A stretch of 64,000 nt of DNA from CBDBEU01 sp965204565. Lineage in GTDB: Bacteria > Pseudomonadota > Alphaproteobacteria > Rhizobiales > TMED25. Location of the stretch: NCBI GenBank assembly GCA_965204565.1, contig CBDBEU010000004.1, positions 186,001 through 250,000 on the forward strand, given 5' to 3'. The notes under the pieces were generated by a model. The model did no database searches, was not told where the DNA came from, and was given only the letters and a program-made list of their open reading frames with translations. How positions within the stretch are numbered: position 1 is the first letter of the stretch; each line of letters begins with the position of its first letter. Both the position numbers and the translations under genes were made by a program. Of the stretch, positions 1-8,856 are shown one piece after another.

Positions 1-285
1 ATCGTGACCGCAATAAGCATGCGGCTGGGGTTGCCGCCGCTGGAAAGCGATCGCCCGGTCATGGCGGTGGGCATTGAAGCCGGCAACGAATCCTATGGGC
101 TGGTAATCGATTCGGTTGGTGATGTGGTCAGTCTCGACGCATCCTCCCACGAGGACAATCCCGCCAATCCGGATCCACGCTGGGCGCAAGTCTCCGGCGG
201 GGTTCAGCGGCTCGAGGACCAACTCATGGTTGTTCTCGATGTTGACCGGGTTCTGGCGCTCGAGACGGAGTTGCAGGCTGCTTGA
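1..285 (+). CDS. cheW: Chemotaxis coupling protein CheW (C-terminal part)
   Basis: The reading frame is open from the window edge, so only about the last 94 residues are present; the true start lies upstream. CheW links chemoreceptors to the kinase CheA at the inner face of the membrane. The segment shows the second half of the CheW fold: the GLVIDSVGDVVSLDA strand pair, a proline-rich loop, then VQRLEDQLMVVLDVDRVL near the end, a typical CheW terminus. It is followed after 25 bp by cheY and then cheB and cheR on the same strand, a chemotaxis operon. This is the only chemotaxis gene here without a visible lesion, but its N-terminal half cannot be judged. Confidence 0.85.
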   Translation: MVTAISMRLGLPPLESDRPVMAVGIEAGNESYGLVIDSVGDVVSLDASSHEDNPANPDPRWAQVSGGVQRLEDQLMVVLDVDRVLALETELQAA

Positions 286-310
286 GGCTTTGAGGTAAGG
301 GAGACAACCG

Positions 311-675
311 ATGAAACGCTGCCTGATGTTTGATGACAGCTCGGTGATCTGCAAGGTCGCATGCCGTATCTTGAGGACCTCGAGTTTGAAATCGACGAGC
401 CCGAGGATGGCAGGCAGGCACTGGAGGCGTGTGGCCGGCAGATGCCAGACGGCATTTTGCTCGACTGGAACATGCCGATCATGTCCGGGATCGAATTTCT
501 CGAAGAATTGCGCCAGGCCGATGGTGGGGCAAAGCCCATGGTCGTGTTTTGCACCACTGAAAACGATATGGATCACATTTCACGTGCGATCCAAGCCGGT
601 GCCAACGAATACATCATGAAGCCATTTGACCGGAATATCCCTGAAGACAATTTGTCCGCTGTAGAGATCGTATAG
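311..675 (+). pseudogene. cheY: Response regulator CheY, one-base frameshift
   Basis: Single receiver domain that would carry the chemotaxis signal to the flagellar motor. The start has the acidic pair in MFDDSS; further on come the phospho-acceptor aspartate in GILLDWNMP and the conserved lysine in EYIMKPF. The first 20 or so codons are in one frame (from 311) and the rest in another (open from 361). Reading across 365-375, one G seems to be missing in the run after CGTATCTTG, where family members read LEDLEFE. Restoring one base gives a single receiver of about 121 residues. Without frameshifting the product stops early, so I call it a pseudogene. The Asp and Lys are intact, so the lesion looks recent. 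Confidence 0.85.
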
Positions 676-687
676 AAAGAAGCTGAG

Positions 688-1808
688 ATGACCCTGTCAG
701 CGGTTGCTGGGACCCCGCCAGCGCAAGCCGACTCGCGCGCCCCAGTGCGCGTTATGATTGTCGATGAATCGGTCATTCGCGGATTGATTGCTCGCTGGGT
801 GGACGAGGAGGCGGACCTTGTCACGGTCGCCACATGCGCCAATGGCAAGATTGCTGTTGATTCAATAGAAGCGGCGCGGCCGGACATCGTGGTTCTCGAT
901 ATCGAGATGCCGGTAATGGACGGCATGACGGCACTCCCCGAACTGCTGAAAGCACAGCCGCGCGCCCACATCATCATTGCGTCCACCTTGACCAAGCGCA
1001 ATGCTGCGATCACGCTGAAGGCGCTTGCTGGCGGTGCATCAGAGTGCATCGAGGCCAACAGCGGCGTCACCACGTCGGCCGACGTTTCGACGCGAGCTGA
1101 TCTCCAAGATCAAGGGGCTCGGTGGTCTTGATAAGCCGGTGCGCAAACGTCCTGCCGCTATTGCAGCCAGCGCGTCTGGCCAGCCGGCGTCGGCTGCCAC
1201 GTCTGATTTTAAATTATTGGTGCCGTTCAACCGCGGGACGCCATCCCTGGTGGCGATCGGTAGTTCGACCGGGGGCCCTCGTTCTTTCCGATATCGGTCC
1301 AGCACTTTCAGCGGTGCCGGTGCTGATCACTCAGCATATGCCGCCGACATTCACTGAAATGCTGGCCGAAAATCTTGGCAAGACCTGTGGCAGAAGGACC
1401 AAGGAAGCCAAACATGGCGAAAAACCCGAGGCTGGAGTGATCTATGTCGCACCGGGCGGCAAACATCTGATTGTCAAGCGCACCACAGATGGCGTGGTGA
1501 TGGAGCTCGAAGATCGCCCTCCGGTCAACTTCACCAAGCCATCCGTCGATGTCATGTTTGAAAGCATTGCTGCCGTGTATGGCGTATCGGTGTTGTCGGT
1601 CATGCTCACCGGCATGGGCCATGATGGTGCTGCCGGCGCAGTCTTGCTGCGCGATGCCGGCGGCAATGTCATTGCCCAGGATGAAGCGACCAGCGTGGTG
1701 TGGGGCATGCAGGGCGCGACCGCCCATACCGGCAAGTGCAGCGTCGTTCTGCCCTTGGGAGAGATTGGCTCCCGCGTTGCCCGCTTGGTTCAGGGAGTTA
1801 CATCGTGA
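688..1808 (+). pseudogene. cheB: Protein-glutamate methylesterase CheB, frameshifted
   Basis: CheB removes methyl groups from (or deamidates) chemoreceptor glutamates. The N-terminal receiver domain (VMIVDES, phospho-Asp in VVLDIEMPVMDG) lies in frame 1, the linker and the catalytic serine motif GSSTGGP in frame 2, and the rest in frame 3, including QHMPPTFTEM with the catalytic His and GMGHDGAAG with the catalytic Asp. That requires a frameshift near 1095 and another near 1290. All catalytic motifs survive but cannot be made as one chain. The stop overlaps the start of cheR by 4 bp (GTGA), normal for a translationally coupled pair. Confidence 0.88.
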
Positions 1809-2638
1809 ATACGGCCGAGTTCGAGTATCTGAGCACGTTGGTTCAGGGCGAATCCGGCATTGTTCTGACCGAAGACAAGGCCTATCTGCTCACCAGCCGG
1901 CTCAATCCCGTGGCCACCCAGCACGGATTTGCGTCGATCGACAACATGGTCGCAGCGATGAAATTGGGCCGTACCAGTGCCCGCGTCGTGGAAGATATCG
2001 TCGATGCGATGACCACCAACGAGTCGTACTTCTTTCGCAACCGCAAACCAGTTGACGGGTTCGAACAAGACATTTTGCCCTACTTCGCGCAAGCACGCTC
2101 GGCCAGCCGTAAACTGCGCATATGGTGCGCCGCCGCATCGTCAGGCCAGGAGCCTTACTCTTTGGCCATCCTGCTGAAAGAGGCGGCGCACCGATATCCA
2201 TTGGCACCGACATTTCCAGTGAGATCCTGGAAAAGGCCCGCTCCGGCTTTACAGCCAGTTCGAAGTGCAGCGCGGCATGCCCATCCAATTGCTGGCCAAG
2301 TATTTCGAAAGCGCGGCGAGATGTGGCAGATCGATTCAGCGCTCCGCGCCATGGTCGAGTACCGGCGCTTCAACCTGCTTGATCGCATGGTCGGACTGGG
2401 CGCATTCGACATCGTGTTCTGCCGCAATGTGCTGATCTATTTCGATCGTGAAACCAAGGCTGATATCCTCGCACGCATTTCTGAGAAAATGGCCCCTGAC
2501 GGCGTGCTGGGCGCGGCCGAAACGGTGATTGGTATTTCAACCGTCTTTGAGACGATGCAGGGCCAGCGCGGGTTCTTCCAGAGAACCGACGTCCCAGGCC
2601 AGCAGCAACCTCAAGATGCCGCACGCCTGACGGCCTGA
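1805..2638 (+). pseudogene. cheR: Chemotaxis methyltransferase CheR, several frameshifts
   Basis: SAM-dependent methyltransferase that methylates chemoreceptors. Starting at the GTG overlapping the cheB stop, the first frame gives the helical N-terminal domain, the receptor-binding MTTNESYFFRN and the SAM-site region IWCAAASSGQEPYSLA. Between about 2200 and 2320 the family sequence (GTDISSEILEKARSG, then QFEVQRGMPIQLLAKYFE) moves through the other two frames before returning to the first at GEMWQID. The end (FDIVFCRNVLIYFD, GAAETVIG) is in frame but has lost about two codons after DGVL. With at least three shifts it cannot be functional. Confidence 0.88.
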
Positions 2639-2780
2639 TTTTCTTACTTCGGAAAACTGCGGATGGATTCATCCGTGCCGGTCCATACACTTTTGTTCAG
2701 CACAAATTTGTGCTGAACAAATTAAAACGCGCCCTGCGCGATCAGCGCCGGACGCGTTCAATCAGATTGACGTCTGCCGG

Positions 2781-3488
2781 TCAGGCTGACTCGCGCATTG
2801 GCTCTTCGGCTTCATCCGGATCGCGCAGCACATAGCCGCGGCCCCAGACGGTCTCGATATAGTGCTCACCATCGGTTGCAGCCGCCAGTTTTTTGCGCAA
2901 CTTGCAGATGAACACGTCGATGATCTTGAGTTCGGGCTCGTCCATGCCGCCATATAGATGGTTGAGGAACATCTCCTTGGTCAGCGTCGTGCCCTTCCTC
3001 AGCGATAGCAGTTCGAGCATCTGATATTCCTTGCCGGTCAGATGCACGCGCTGGTTATCCACCTCGACCGTCTTGGTATCAAGATTGACCGCCAGATTGC
3101 CGGTATTGATGACCGACTGCGAATGTCCCTTAGAACGCCGCACGACCGCGTGGATTCGCGCCACCAGCTCGTCCTTGTGGAACGGCTTGGTCATGTAGTC
3201 GTCGGCACCGAAGCCAAGACCACGCACCTTGTTCTCGATACCGGCCAGGCCCGACAGGATCAGGATCGGTGTTCCGACCTTGGCCACACGCAAGGTCTTG
3301 AGAACCTCATAGCCGCTCATATCCGGAAGGTTGAGATCGAGCAGTATGATGTCGTAGTCGTACAGCTTGCCCAGATCGACGCCCTCTTCACCGAGATCCG
3401 TCGTATACACGTTGAAACCTTCGGACTTGAGCATGAGTTCTATGCTCTGCGCCGTCGCGCTATCGTCCTCGATGAGAAGCACTCTCAT
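2781..3488 (-). CDS. ctrA: Cell-cycle response regulator CtrA
   Basis: OmpR-family transcription factor of 235 residues, the master cell-cycle and flagellar regulator of Alphaproteobacteria. The receiver domain (1-120) has the acidic pair in LLIEDD, phospho-Asp in IILLDLNLPDMSG and the lysine in DYMTKPF. The winged-helix domain (about 125-225) carries LTGKEYQMLELLSLRKG and the recognition region KIIDVFICKLRKKL, hallmark CtrA sequence. It is fully open although the chemotaxis genes on one side and fliI on the other are broken. It is divergent from fliI; the shared 256-bp gap contains a CtrA-type box and two GANTC sites. The C-terminal tail (EAEEPMRESA) is short and variable, as usual. Confidence 0.97.
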   Translation of the reverse strand: MRVLLIEDDSATAQSIELMLKSEGFNVYTTDLGEEGVDLGKLYDYDIILLDLNLPDMSGYEVLKTLRVAKVGTPILILSGLAGIENKVRGLGFGADDYMTKPFHKDELVARIHAVVRRSKGHSQSVINTGNLAVNLDTKTVEVDNQRVHLTGKEYQMLELLSLRKGTTLTKEMFLNHLYGGMDEPELKIIDVFICKLRKKLAAATDGEHYIETVWGRGYVLRDPDEAEEPMRESA

Positions 3489-3672
3489 GCAATTTCCTCC
3501 CTTGCGGAAATACGCCGCTCAATGAGCGCATCCGCACGTAGGCGGCCCTTCCCACATCATTCGACTATAGAATCAGAACGCTACGCGGATTTGGTTAACA
3601 AATACTGATCTGTGTCGATGGGGCAACTGCTGATCGTTGCGAAAGCGACATTTTTAGTCGTGGTGCATATGG

Positions 3673-3687
3673 TTTACGATTCGTTAA
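3673..3687. promoter_or_regulatory. CtrA-type box with an embedded GANTC site
   Basis: TTTA-N7-TTAA differs from the CtrA consensus TTAA-N7-TTAA at one base and lies about 58 bp before the fliI start. The spacer contains GATTC, a CcrM methylation site, and a second GANTC (GAATC, 3570-3574) lies about 82 bp before ctrA. A lone TTAA occurs at 3595. CtrA control of flagellar genes is known in the class; binding here is inferred. Confidence 0.5.
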
Positions 3688-3744
3688 CGGCCTGCGGCAG
3701 AAACTGCCTAGCCAGCCGCCGCAGTCCATTTTGAGAGGCAATCC

Positions 3745-5081
3745 GTGCCAGTTCTCGAAGCCCTCGCATCCGATATCAACCGTATCAATCCGGTGCATCG
3801 ATATGGCCGCGTTCACGCCGTCAATGGCCTGGCGGTCGAGCTCAGCGGCCCGACCGAGGCCATGCATGTCGGCTCGCAGATCAGGATCGAGGCCCATGGT
3901 TCGCGCCAGGTCGAATGTGAAATTGTCGGTTTTCGCGCAGATCACGCGATTGCCATGCCGTTTGCGCGGCTTGAAGGCGTGGGTCTTGGAGCACGTACCG
4001 TCATTGATGGCGGCATCTTCCTCGATCTCGCCCGATGCCACCTGGCTCGGCCGGGTGGTCAACGCCATGGGCCAACCAATCGACGGCCTGGGACCTTTGA
4101 ACATGGGGTGCCACCCCTATGAACTGCGCCGCACCGCGCCGCCCGCCGCTTGATCTTGGCATTCGCTCGATCAATAGATTCACCACCTGCTGCCGCGGTC
4201 AGCGCATGGGCATATTCGCCGGCTCCAGCATCGGCAAATCGATGCTGTTTTCGATGCTTGCGCACAATGCAACCTCCGATGTCTCGATTATCGGCCTGAT
4301 CGGCGAACGCGGCCGCGAAGTTCAGGAATTCATCGCCGACAGCCTCGGGCCGGAAGGAATGGCCAAGTCTCCACCGTCGTGGTTGCGACATCCGACCAAG
4401 CCGCCCTGATGCGCCGCCAAGCGGCATATCTGACCATGACGCTCGCCGAATATTTCCGCGACCAGGACAACGATGTGCTGTGTCTGATCGACTCGATCAC
4501 CCGCTTTGCCGTGGCTCAGCGCGAGATCGGATTGGCGAGCGGCGAGCCGCCGACCACCAAGGGATATACCCCCAACGGTGTTTTCCGAATTGCCGGCCCT
4601 GCTTGAACGCGCAGGGCCCGGGCCGTAAGTCGGCACCATCACCGGTCTGTTTACGGTGCTGGTCGAGGGCGATGATCACAACGAACCGATCGCCGATGCG
4701 GTGTGCGCCACCCTTGACGGCCATATCGTGATGGAGCGCTCCATCGCCGAGCGCGGCCGCTTCCCCGCGATCAATGTATTGCGTTCGGTGTCACGCACCA
4801 TGCCGGACTGTTTCAATCCTGAACACCGGACGTTAATTGCTGAAGCGCGTACCATCATGAGTGCCTATGCCGACATGAAGGAAATCATCAGGATTGGGGC
4901 CTATCGCCGCGGCTCCGACCCGCAAATTGACCGTGCAATTGAGCTTAATCCCGCCTTCGAAGCTTTTCTTGGTCAGGAAAAGACAGAATTCACCTCTATC
5001 GGCGATGGTTATGAGGAATTGGCCCGGATCATGGAATTCCGCAGGGCCAGATGCCATAACCGAGGTGGGGCAAGTAAATGA
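3745..5081 (+). pseudogene. fliI: Flagellar export ATPase FliI, four frameshifts
   Basis: FliI is the ATPase of the flagellar type III export apparatus. It starts at GTG 3745 after GAGAGGC. The N-terminal domain is in frame 1. SISPDATWLGRVVNAMGQPIDG is in frame 2 and the Walker A region (GIFAGSSIGKS) in frame 3. DVLCLIDSITRFAVAQREIGLASG is in frame 2 again, and the C-terminal part with VEGDDHNEPIADAV in frame 3 to the stop at 5081. The SELPALLERAGPG segment also has an in-frame TAA near 4625. Residues after the P-loop drift too (usual GKST reads GKSM). The stop overlaps fliJ by ATGA, so operon structure survives although the gene is dead. Confidence 0.9.
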
Positions 5082-5485
5082 GGTCTAGAGAAACACTGAT
5101 CCGCATGCAGCGATTCCTGGTTGATGAAAAACGCCGCGACGTCGCGCAGATTGAAATGATGATCGCGGACCTTGAAGCCAAGCAGACCGATCTGCAAAAT
5201 CAGATCGAGACGGAACAGGAGCGCGCCGGCATTTTCGATGTCACGCATTTTGCCTATCCAACCTTCGCCAAGGCGGCGATGGCGCGGCGCGACAATCTCA
5301 TGACCTCGATCGATGGTCTCCAGCAGCAGCTTGATGCCGCTCAGGAAATCCTCGCCGATGCGATCGCCGAACTCAAGCGCCTTGAACTTCTCGACGAGCG
5401 TGAGGACCGCCTGCGTCGCACTGAGATCGCTCATGTCGAGCAGGCCGAACTCAACGAGGTTGGCGCTATCCTCAATCGCGCCTGA
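5078..5485 (+). CDS. fliJ: Flagellar export chaperone/stalk protein FliJ
   Basis: Protein of 135 residues, nearly all charged coiled coil, of the rhizobial FliJ type (SRETLIRMQRFLVDEKRRDVAQIEMMIADLE near the start). FliJ binds FliI and the export gate in the flagellar type III system. The start is set by the ATGA overlap with fliI. The frame is open and of normal length, but its partner FliI is a pseudogene, so it probably has no function now and survives by chance. Confidence 0.85.
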   Translation: MRSRETLIRMQRFLVDEKRRDVAQIEMMIADLEAKQTDLQNQIETEQERAGIFDVTHFAYPTFAKAAMARRDNLMTSIDGLQQQLDAAQEILADAIAELKRLELLDEREDRLRRTEIAHVEQAELNEVGAILNRA

Positions 5486-5623
5486 CAAGGCTTTCGGCTG
5501 ATCCGGAACGGGGCGCACGCACGCCGGCACAACACCCGGCGGTGGCGTTTTGCCTCTGGCAATTGCACGCTAATATGGGGTACCATCCAGTTTGAGCTTG
5601 TTTGAGCCAATCCGGTGGTAGCC

Positions 5624-6109
5624 ATGCCCGCATTCGATATCGTTTCCAAAACCGACCTTGCCGAGGTCGACAACGCCGTTGCCAATCTGATGCGTGAGGT
5701 CGACCAGCGCTACGACTTCAAGGGATCGAAGTGCCGCGCCGAGCACGCCGATGGCGATATCACCATCCATGCCGATGACGAAATGAAGCTCAAGCAGTTG
5801 CAGGAGCTGCTGCGCGGCCACATGACCCGGCGCAAGGTCGATGCCGGGGTGCTCGATTTCAAGCCCCCCGACCACGCCGCCGGCCAGGCGATGCGCCAGA
5901 GCGTTAGTGTGCGCCAGGGCATCAACAGTGAGCTCGCGCGCAAGCTGGTCAAGGATATCAAGGCCAGCAAGATCAAGGTGCAGGTGGCGATCCAGGGTGA
6001 TGAATTGCGTGTCTCCGGCAAGAAGCGCGACGACCTGCAAGCCGCCATTGCGCTGGTCAAGGAGCTCGATGTCGAGCTGCCACTCAATTTCGTCAATTTC
6101 CGGGATTGA
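5624..6109 (+). CDS. yajQ: YajQ family nucleotide-binding protein
   Basis: Protein of 161 residues in the UPF0234/YajQ family, two RRM-like domains. It opens with the signature MPAFDIVSKTDLAEVDNAV and ends DVELPLNFVNFRD, both diagnostic. Family members bind nucleotides or RNA, and some bind cyclic di-GMP as effectors; the role here is unproven. I chose the ATG at 5624 because family proteins begin there, although a GTG lies three codons upstream. The gene is open; the damaged methyltransferase follows on the same strand. Confidence 0.9.
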   Translation: MPAFDIVSKTDLAEVDNAVANLMREVDQRYDFKGSKCRAEHADGDITIHADDEMKLKQLQELLRGHMTRRKVDAGVLDFKPPDHAAGQAMRQSVSVRQGINSELARKLVKDIKASKIKVQVAIQGDELRVSGKKRDDLQAAIALVKELDVELPLNFVNFRD

Positions 6110-6160
6110 TGGCAGATCGCTCGATTTTTGCCGCCCGCGGCTGAAGGCGATGGCAGCGAC

Positions 6161-6590
6161 ATGAGCGCTCCGAGCCTGAAAACCGCCTAGCGATGGCGCA
6201 GCTATGCCGCCGCCACCGCGCTCGGCCTTGCCAAGCTTGGCTTCTTTACCCCCCATCGCCACGCCGCCCATGCTACCTCGCGTGCCTATCCGGGCCTTGA
6301 GCCGCGTTTTACCGCCGCCGAACCGGCGATGCGCGCGCTGCTGGTTGAAATCGACCGGCTCGGCCCCGACCTCATGGCCCTCAAAGGACCAGCGCCCGAG
6401 CCGCGTTTTGACCAGGCTTGGTTCGCCCGCCTCGATGCGGCGTCGGCCTATGCGATGGTGCGCGCGGTCGCTGATGATGCCATGTCGACTACCATACAGT
6501 GCATCGATCCAAGCCCGCGTGCGGCCCTCACCGATCTCGCCGTCGATCATGTTCCGCGCCTGTTGCAGGATCTGGTGCCCGGCGAGGTGC
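6161..6590 (+). pseudogene. Class I SAM-dependent methyltransferase remnant
   Basis: From ATG 6161 the frame reads MSAPSLKTA, then TAG at codon 10 (probably a former TGG), then continues YAAATALGLAKLGFFTPH and on to PRFDQAWFARLDAASAYAMVRAV. Family proteins would continue here with the glycine-rich SAM motif (VEVGSGHST-like). That motif is missing, and the frame resumes at CIDPSPRA. It runs to VPGEVLFD, where IS21 sequence takes over. The gene has a stop, an internal deletion and a lost 3' end. Family assignment is from remembered similarity. Confidence 0.6.
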
Positions 6591-6786
6591 TGTTCGATGC
6601 CCCGACCCAAGCGTTCCGGGCGCCGGGCGGCGTGCCCCGGCGCGGGGTATGGCAGCCGCTGCCCGGCTTCCCCGATCCGGATGCCCTGAACGCCCGGCTC
6701 GAAGAGCGCTGCATCGAGCAATGGGGCCGGATCCGGCATGGTGGACTGCCCGGCACTGTCGCCGATGTGCATGCTGGTGAAGTGTG
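6588..6786 (+). mobile_element. IS21-family istA fragment
   Basis: Two pieces of an istA transposase joined by a deletion. Codons for LFDAPTQAFRAPGGVPRRG match the degenerate istA at about 11876-11935, and ALNARLEERCIEQWGRIRHG matches about 12097-12170. It terminates the methyltransferase remnant and marks the left edge of the prophage remnant. Confidence 0.8.
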
Positions 6787-7492
6787 ACGCGGTGGCGGAT
6801 TTGAGATTTTGAGGCGATTGGTTTGAGATGTCATTTGTGGCCAGCGCCTCCTTTGAGACCGGATCAATGTCACACTCATAAATCATGTGGCTCCAGGCGC
6901 CGAAACCGTTCTGCATTTTGATTTTGTCGCCGATAACGGTGACCGTACCGGCTTCGATATCACGCCAGCGGAAGTGGCTGAACTTGGGTTCCGTCCAGCC
7001 ATCGGTCCATTCGAAATCGAATTTGGCAAGCCGCTCGACCAGGTGCGGACATGCAAAAGCCGCGACTGTGTGTGCCTTCTCACCCCAGCACTCGATCTCT
7101 TTCCGGCAGGCTTCCTCTTCGGCCTTCGCTTCGGCTTCAGCCTTGGCCTTGTCTTCCGCTTGCCTCTTCACGCGAGCCGCTTGGGCTTCCTCAGCGGCGA
7201 TGCGCTGCCGTTACTCATTCCCACGCTGGGCAATAAGTACAGCCCATTCGACCGGGTCCGAGATGTCTTCCTTCTTCGCATCGAGATGGTCCCGGGCGGA
7301 TGCAAAGCCCAGACGGGCGGCTTCCTTGTCGTTTTGCCGGCTTCCCGGGATACCCGGTCCGACAATGCCGACCGTGAAAACGGCGATCGAGATGAAGAAC
7401 CGCTTGCGAAACGTCAGACCGAACGGCCGGGATGGCGTTCGATCGTCCTTAATTTCGATGCCGCCGTCCCACATGGGGCGGCGGTTTTTCAT
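6787..7492 (-). pseudogene. Prophage hypothetical protein with Ala/Lys/Glu-rich helix, frameshifted
   Basis: The ATG at 7492 overlaps the stop of the upstream phage gene. The first frame runs to 7211 and includes a membrane segment (RFFISIAVFTVGIVGPG). A shift near 7215 moves to the frame with KRQAEDKAKAEAEAKAEEEA, a long charged helix. It then reaches a C-terminal domain rich in Trp and Cys (FEWTDGWTEPKFSHFRW, GDKIKMQNGFGAWSHMIYEC). I recall proteins of this kind at the end of alphaproteobacterial prophage tail modules, function unknown. The 3' end is uncertain because it abuts the IS21 fragment. Confidence 0.55.
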
Positions 7493-7713
7493 CGTGCCCC
7501 GCGCGCCCGGATCGCTTCGAACACTCGCCGCAGAACGAAAGCCCGCGCAATGCTCACGACCGTGAACACCGTGCCCATCTGCATGTTCTGCGCCAGAGTC
7601 GTGTGCAACCCAAACACCGGAAAGATCAGGATTTGCGTCACAACGGCGACGCCTTAGCCGACCGCCACATTTGCGACGGCCTCGACCAGCGACATGGCCC
7701 GGCTCTGCTTCAT
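7489..7713 (-). pseudogene. Small phage membrane protein (DUF7220-like), in-frame stop
   Basis: From ATG at 7713 the frame reads MKQSRAMSLVEAVANVAVG, then TAA, then GVAVVTQILIFPVFGL and FTVVSIARAFVLRRVFEAIR to a TGA that overlaps the next ATG. A single TAT-to-TAA change explains the stop, since relatives have Tyr there. Two hydrophobic stretches suggest a small membrane protein. The family name is from memory. Confidence 0.6.
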
Positions 7714-7722
7714 GCCGCCTGC

Positions 7723-7923
7723 TCATCCATCGGCCGACAGTTCAACTGCGAGAGTTCGCAGCGCATGCGCCGCAACCAGGGGCACTCCGTTGCCACAGAG
7801 CCGAAGCCGGTCCACCCGGCGGGCCAGCCTCATCAGTGCCTCGACCTTCTCCGACGTGACTTCGAGGCCCAGCTTTTTCTTCAGCGCGCCTGACATTGCG
7901 CCTCGAATGGTATGGGGTGCCCA
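7723..7923 (-). pseudogene. DUF3489-like fragment fused to a methylase-like tail
   Basis: The frame reads WAPHTIRGAMSGALKKKLGL, the core of DUF3489 winged-helix proteins. After SEKVE it continues LARRVDRLRLCGNGVPLVAAHA, which looks like the end of a phage DNA methyltransferase. The join is probably a deletion fusing two genes. It stops 10 bp before the next phage gene. The 140 bp upstream (7924-8064) shows nothing I recognise. Confidence 0.4.
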
Positions 7924-8064
7924 ATTCGTGGCTGTCGTCCGGTGCTATTTTTTGCACAGATCGGCGGGATATTCTGCACGCCAAATTGTCTGGATGTCGT
8001 TAGATGGGGCTTGGAAGGCTGCATTGGCGCGGCGTCATACACATCGGTGATGACGGCACGATAC

Positions 8065-8540
8065 TCATACATGGCGCGCGCCTTCCATAACGCCCTGCCG
8101 GTGGACCAGATTGAGCTTTTCGACGGCCGCTTTCAGGCTTCCCGGCGAGAAGCTTTCCGGGTTTGGCAGGCCAAGGGCGGTGGCGACAATCTCGGAACAG
8201 AACCAGCGCTTGCGGGCCTGCCGCCGCCAATTGAAAAACGGGCTGAAGACGATGCCCGCATAATCGTATGTCAACACCGCATTGTCGCGGAAGATCGAGC
8301 TGACATCGCCCGCATGCCATTCGACCGGAACCACGTCCCAGCGGCCTTCCTTCAGCACGATCGGCTTGATGCGGACGCCACCGTCGCGCGGGCTGGATGA
8401 ACAGCAAATGAAGCCGCCATCCCGATCCCGGATGCGAGGTTCGGCGATCAGTTCCACATGGCTGTAGGAAGAACTGGTGACCAGACGAACGATCCGGTCG
8501 ACCCAATCCCCTTGCCCTTGTAGAAGGAGAGCCGGGCCAT
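8065..8540 (-). pseudogene. Papain-like (NlpC/YiiX-type) phage hydrolase, frameshifted
   Basis: It begins MARLSFYKGKG at 8540. After a one-base shift near 8490 it continues VRLVTSSSYSHVELIAEPRI, with the candidate catalytic His, and RWFCSEIVATALGLPNPESF, with the candidate Cys. This His-then-Cys order is that of circularly permuted papain-like YiiX/YebB enzymes. In phage tail modules such proteins are thought to act on cell wall or amide bonds. Length would be about 157 residues if repaired. Confidence 0.55.
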
Positions 8541-8550
8541 GGCCTGCCCC

Positions 8551-8856
8551 TCAGAACCGGCTCGCCAGTGCCAGCACTTCTGGCGGGCAATCCGGCCGGC
8601 CGGTATCGGCAGCGATCTCGGCATCCGGATCGGCGGACAGCGTTTCGACGGCGGCCCGCATCGCGGCAACCCAGCCTATAGCGGCCTGCGCGCCTGCCAG
8701 TATGGCGCTTTCTTCACCAGAACGCGTGCTTGCCGTCTTGGCGGCGATCACGCCGACGGTGGCCGTTATGTTCATCTGGCTTTCGGCAGAGGCGATGCCA
8801 TAGATGCGCCGGCGGCATTCGGCCTTGATGGCGTCACCGCGCCGTGTGCCAGGCAT
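8551..8856 (-). CDS. Prophage hypothetical protein, 101 residues
   Basis: Open frame starting MPGTRRGDAIKAECRRRIYG with an excellent AGGAGG ribosome site 6 bases ahead, which fixes the start inside the 3' part of the upstream gene. It is helical, with alternating small and charged residues (GEESAILAGAQAAIGWVAAM), and ends PPEVLALASRF. It matches a type of small protein I associate with Hyphomicrobiales tail modules. No domain or function can be assigned. It is among the few intact genes of the remnant. Confidence 0.6.
   Translation of the reverse strand: MPGTRRGDAIKAECRRRIYGIASAESQMNITATVGVIAAKTASTRSGEESAILAGAQAAIGWVAAMRAAVETLSADPDAEIAADTGRPDCPPEVLALASRF

Noticed and set aside
311..5081. Explaining the lesions as sequencing or assembly errors
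   Set aside because: Many long housekeeping genes in the same window are free of errors, and lesions cluster in motility, phage, IS and a few metabolic genes. Raw reads would be decisive.
5570..7171. 533-residue minus-strand open frame antisense to yajQ and the methyltransferase
   Set aside because: Only its first ~130 residues belong to a real phage protein; the rest is the reverse complement of yajQ and IS21 sequence.
6161..7713. Stop-codon readthrough or recoding as a general feature
   Set aside because: The in-frame stops here are TAG (methyltransferase) and TAA (phage gene), and both genes also sit in damaged context; TGA, TAA and TAG all serve as normal stops elsewhere.
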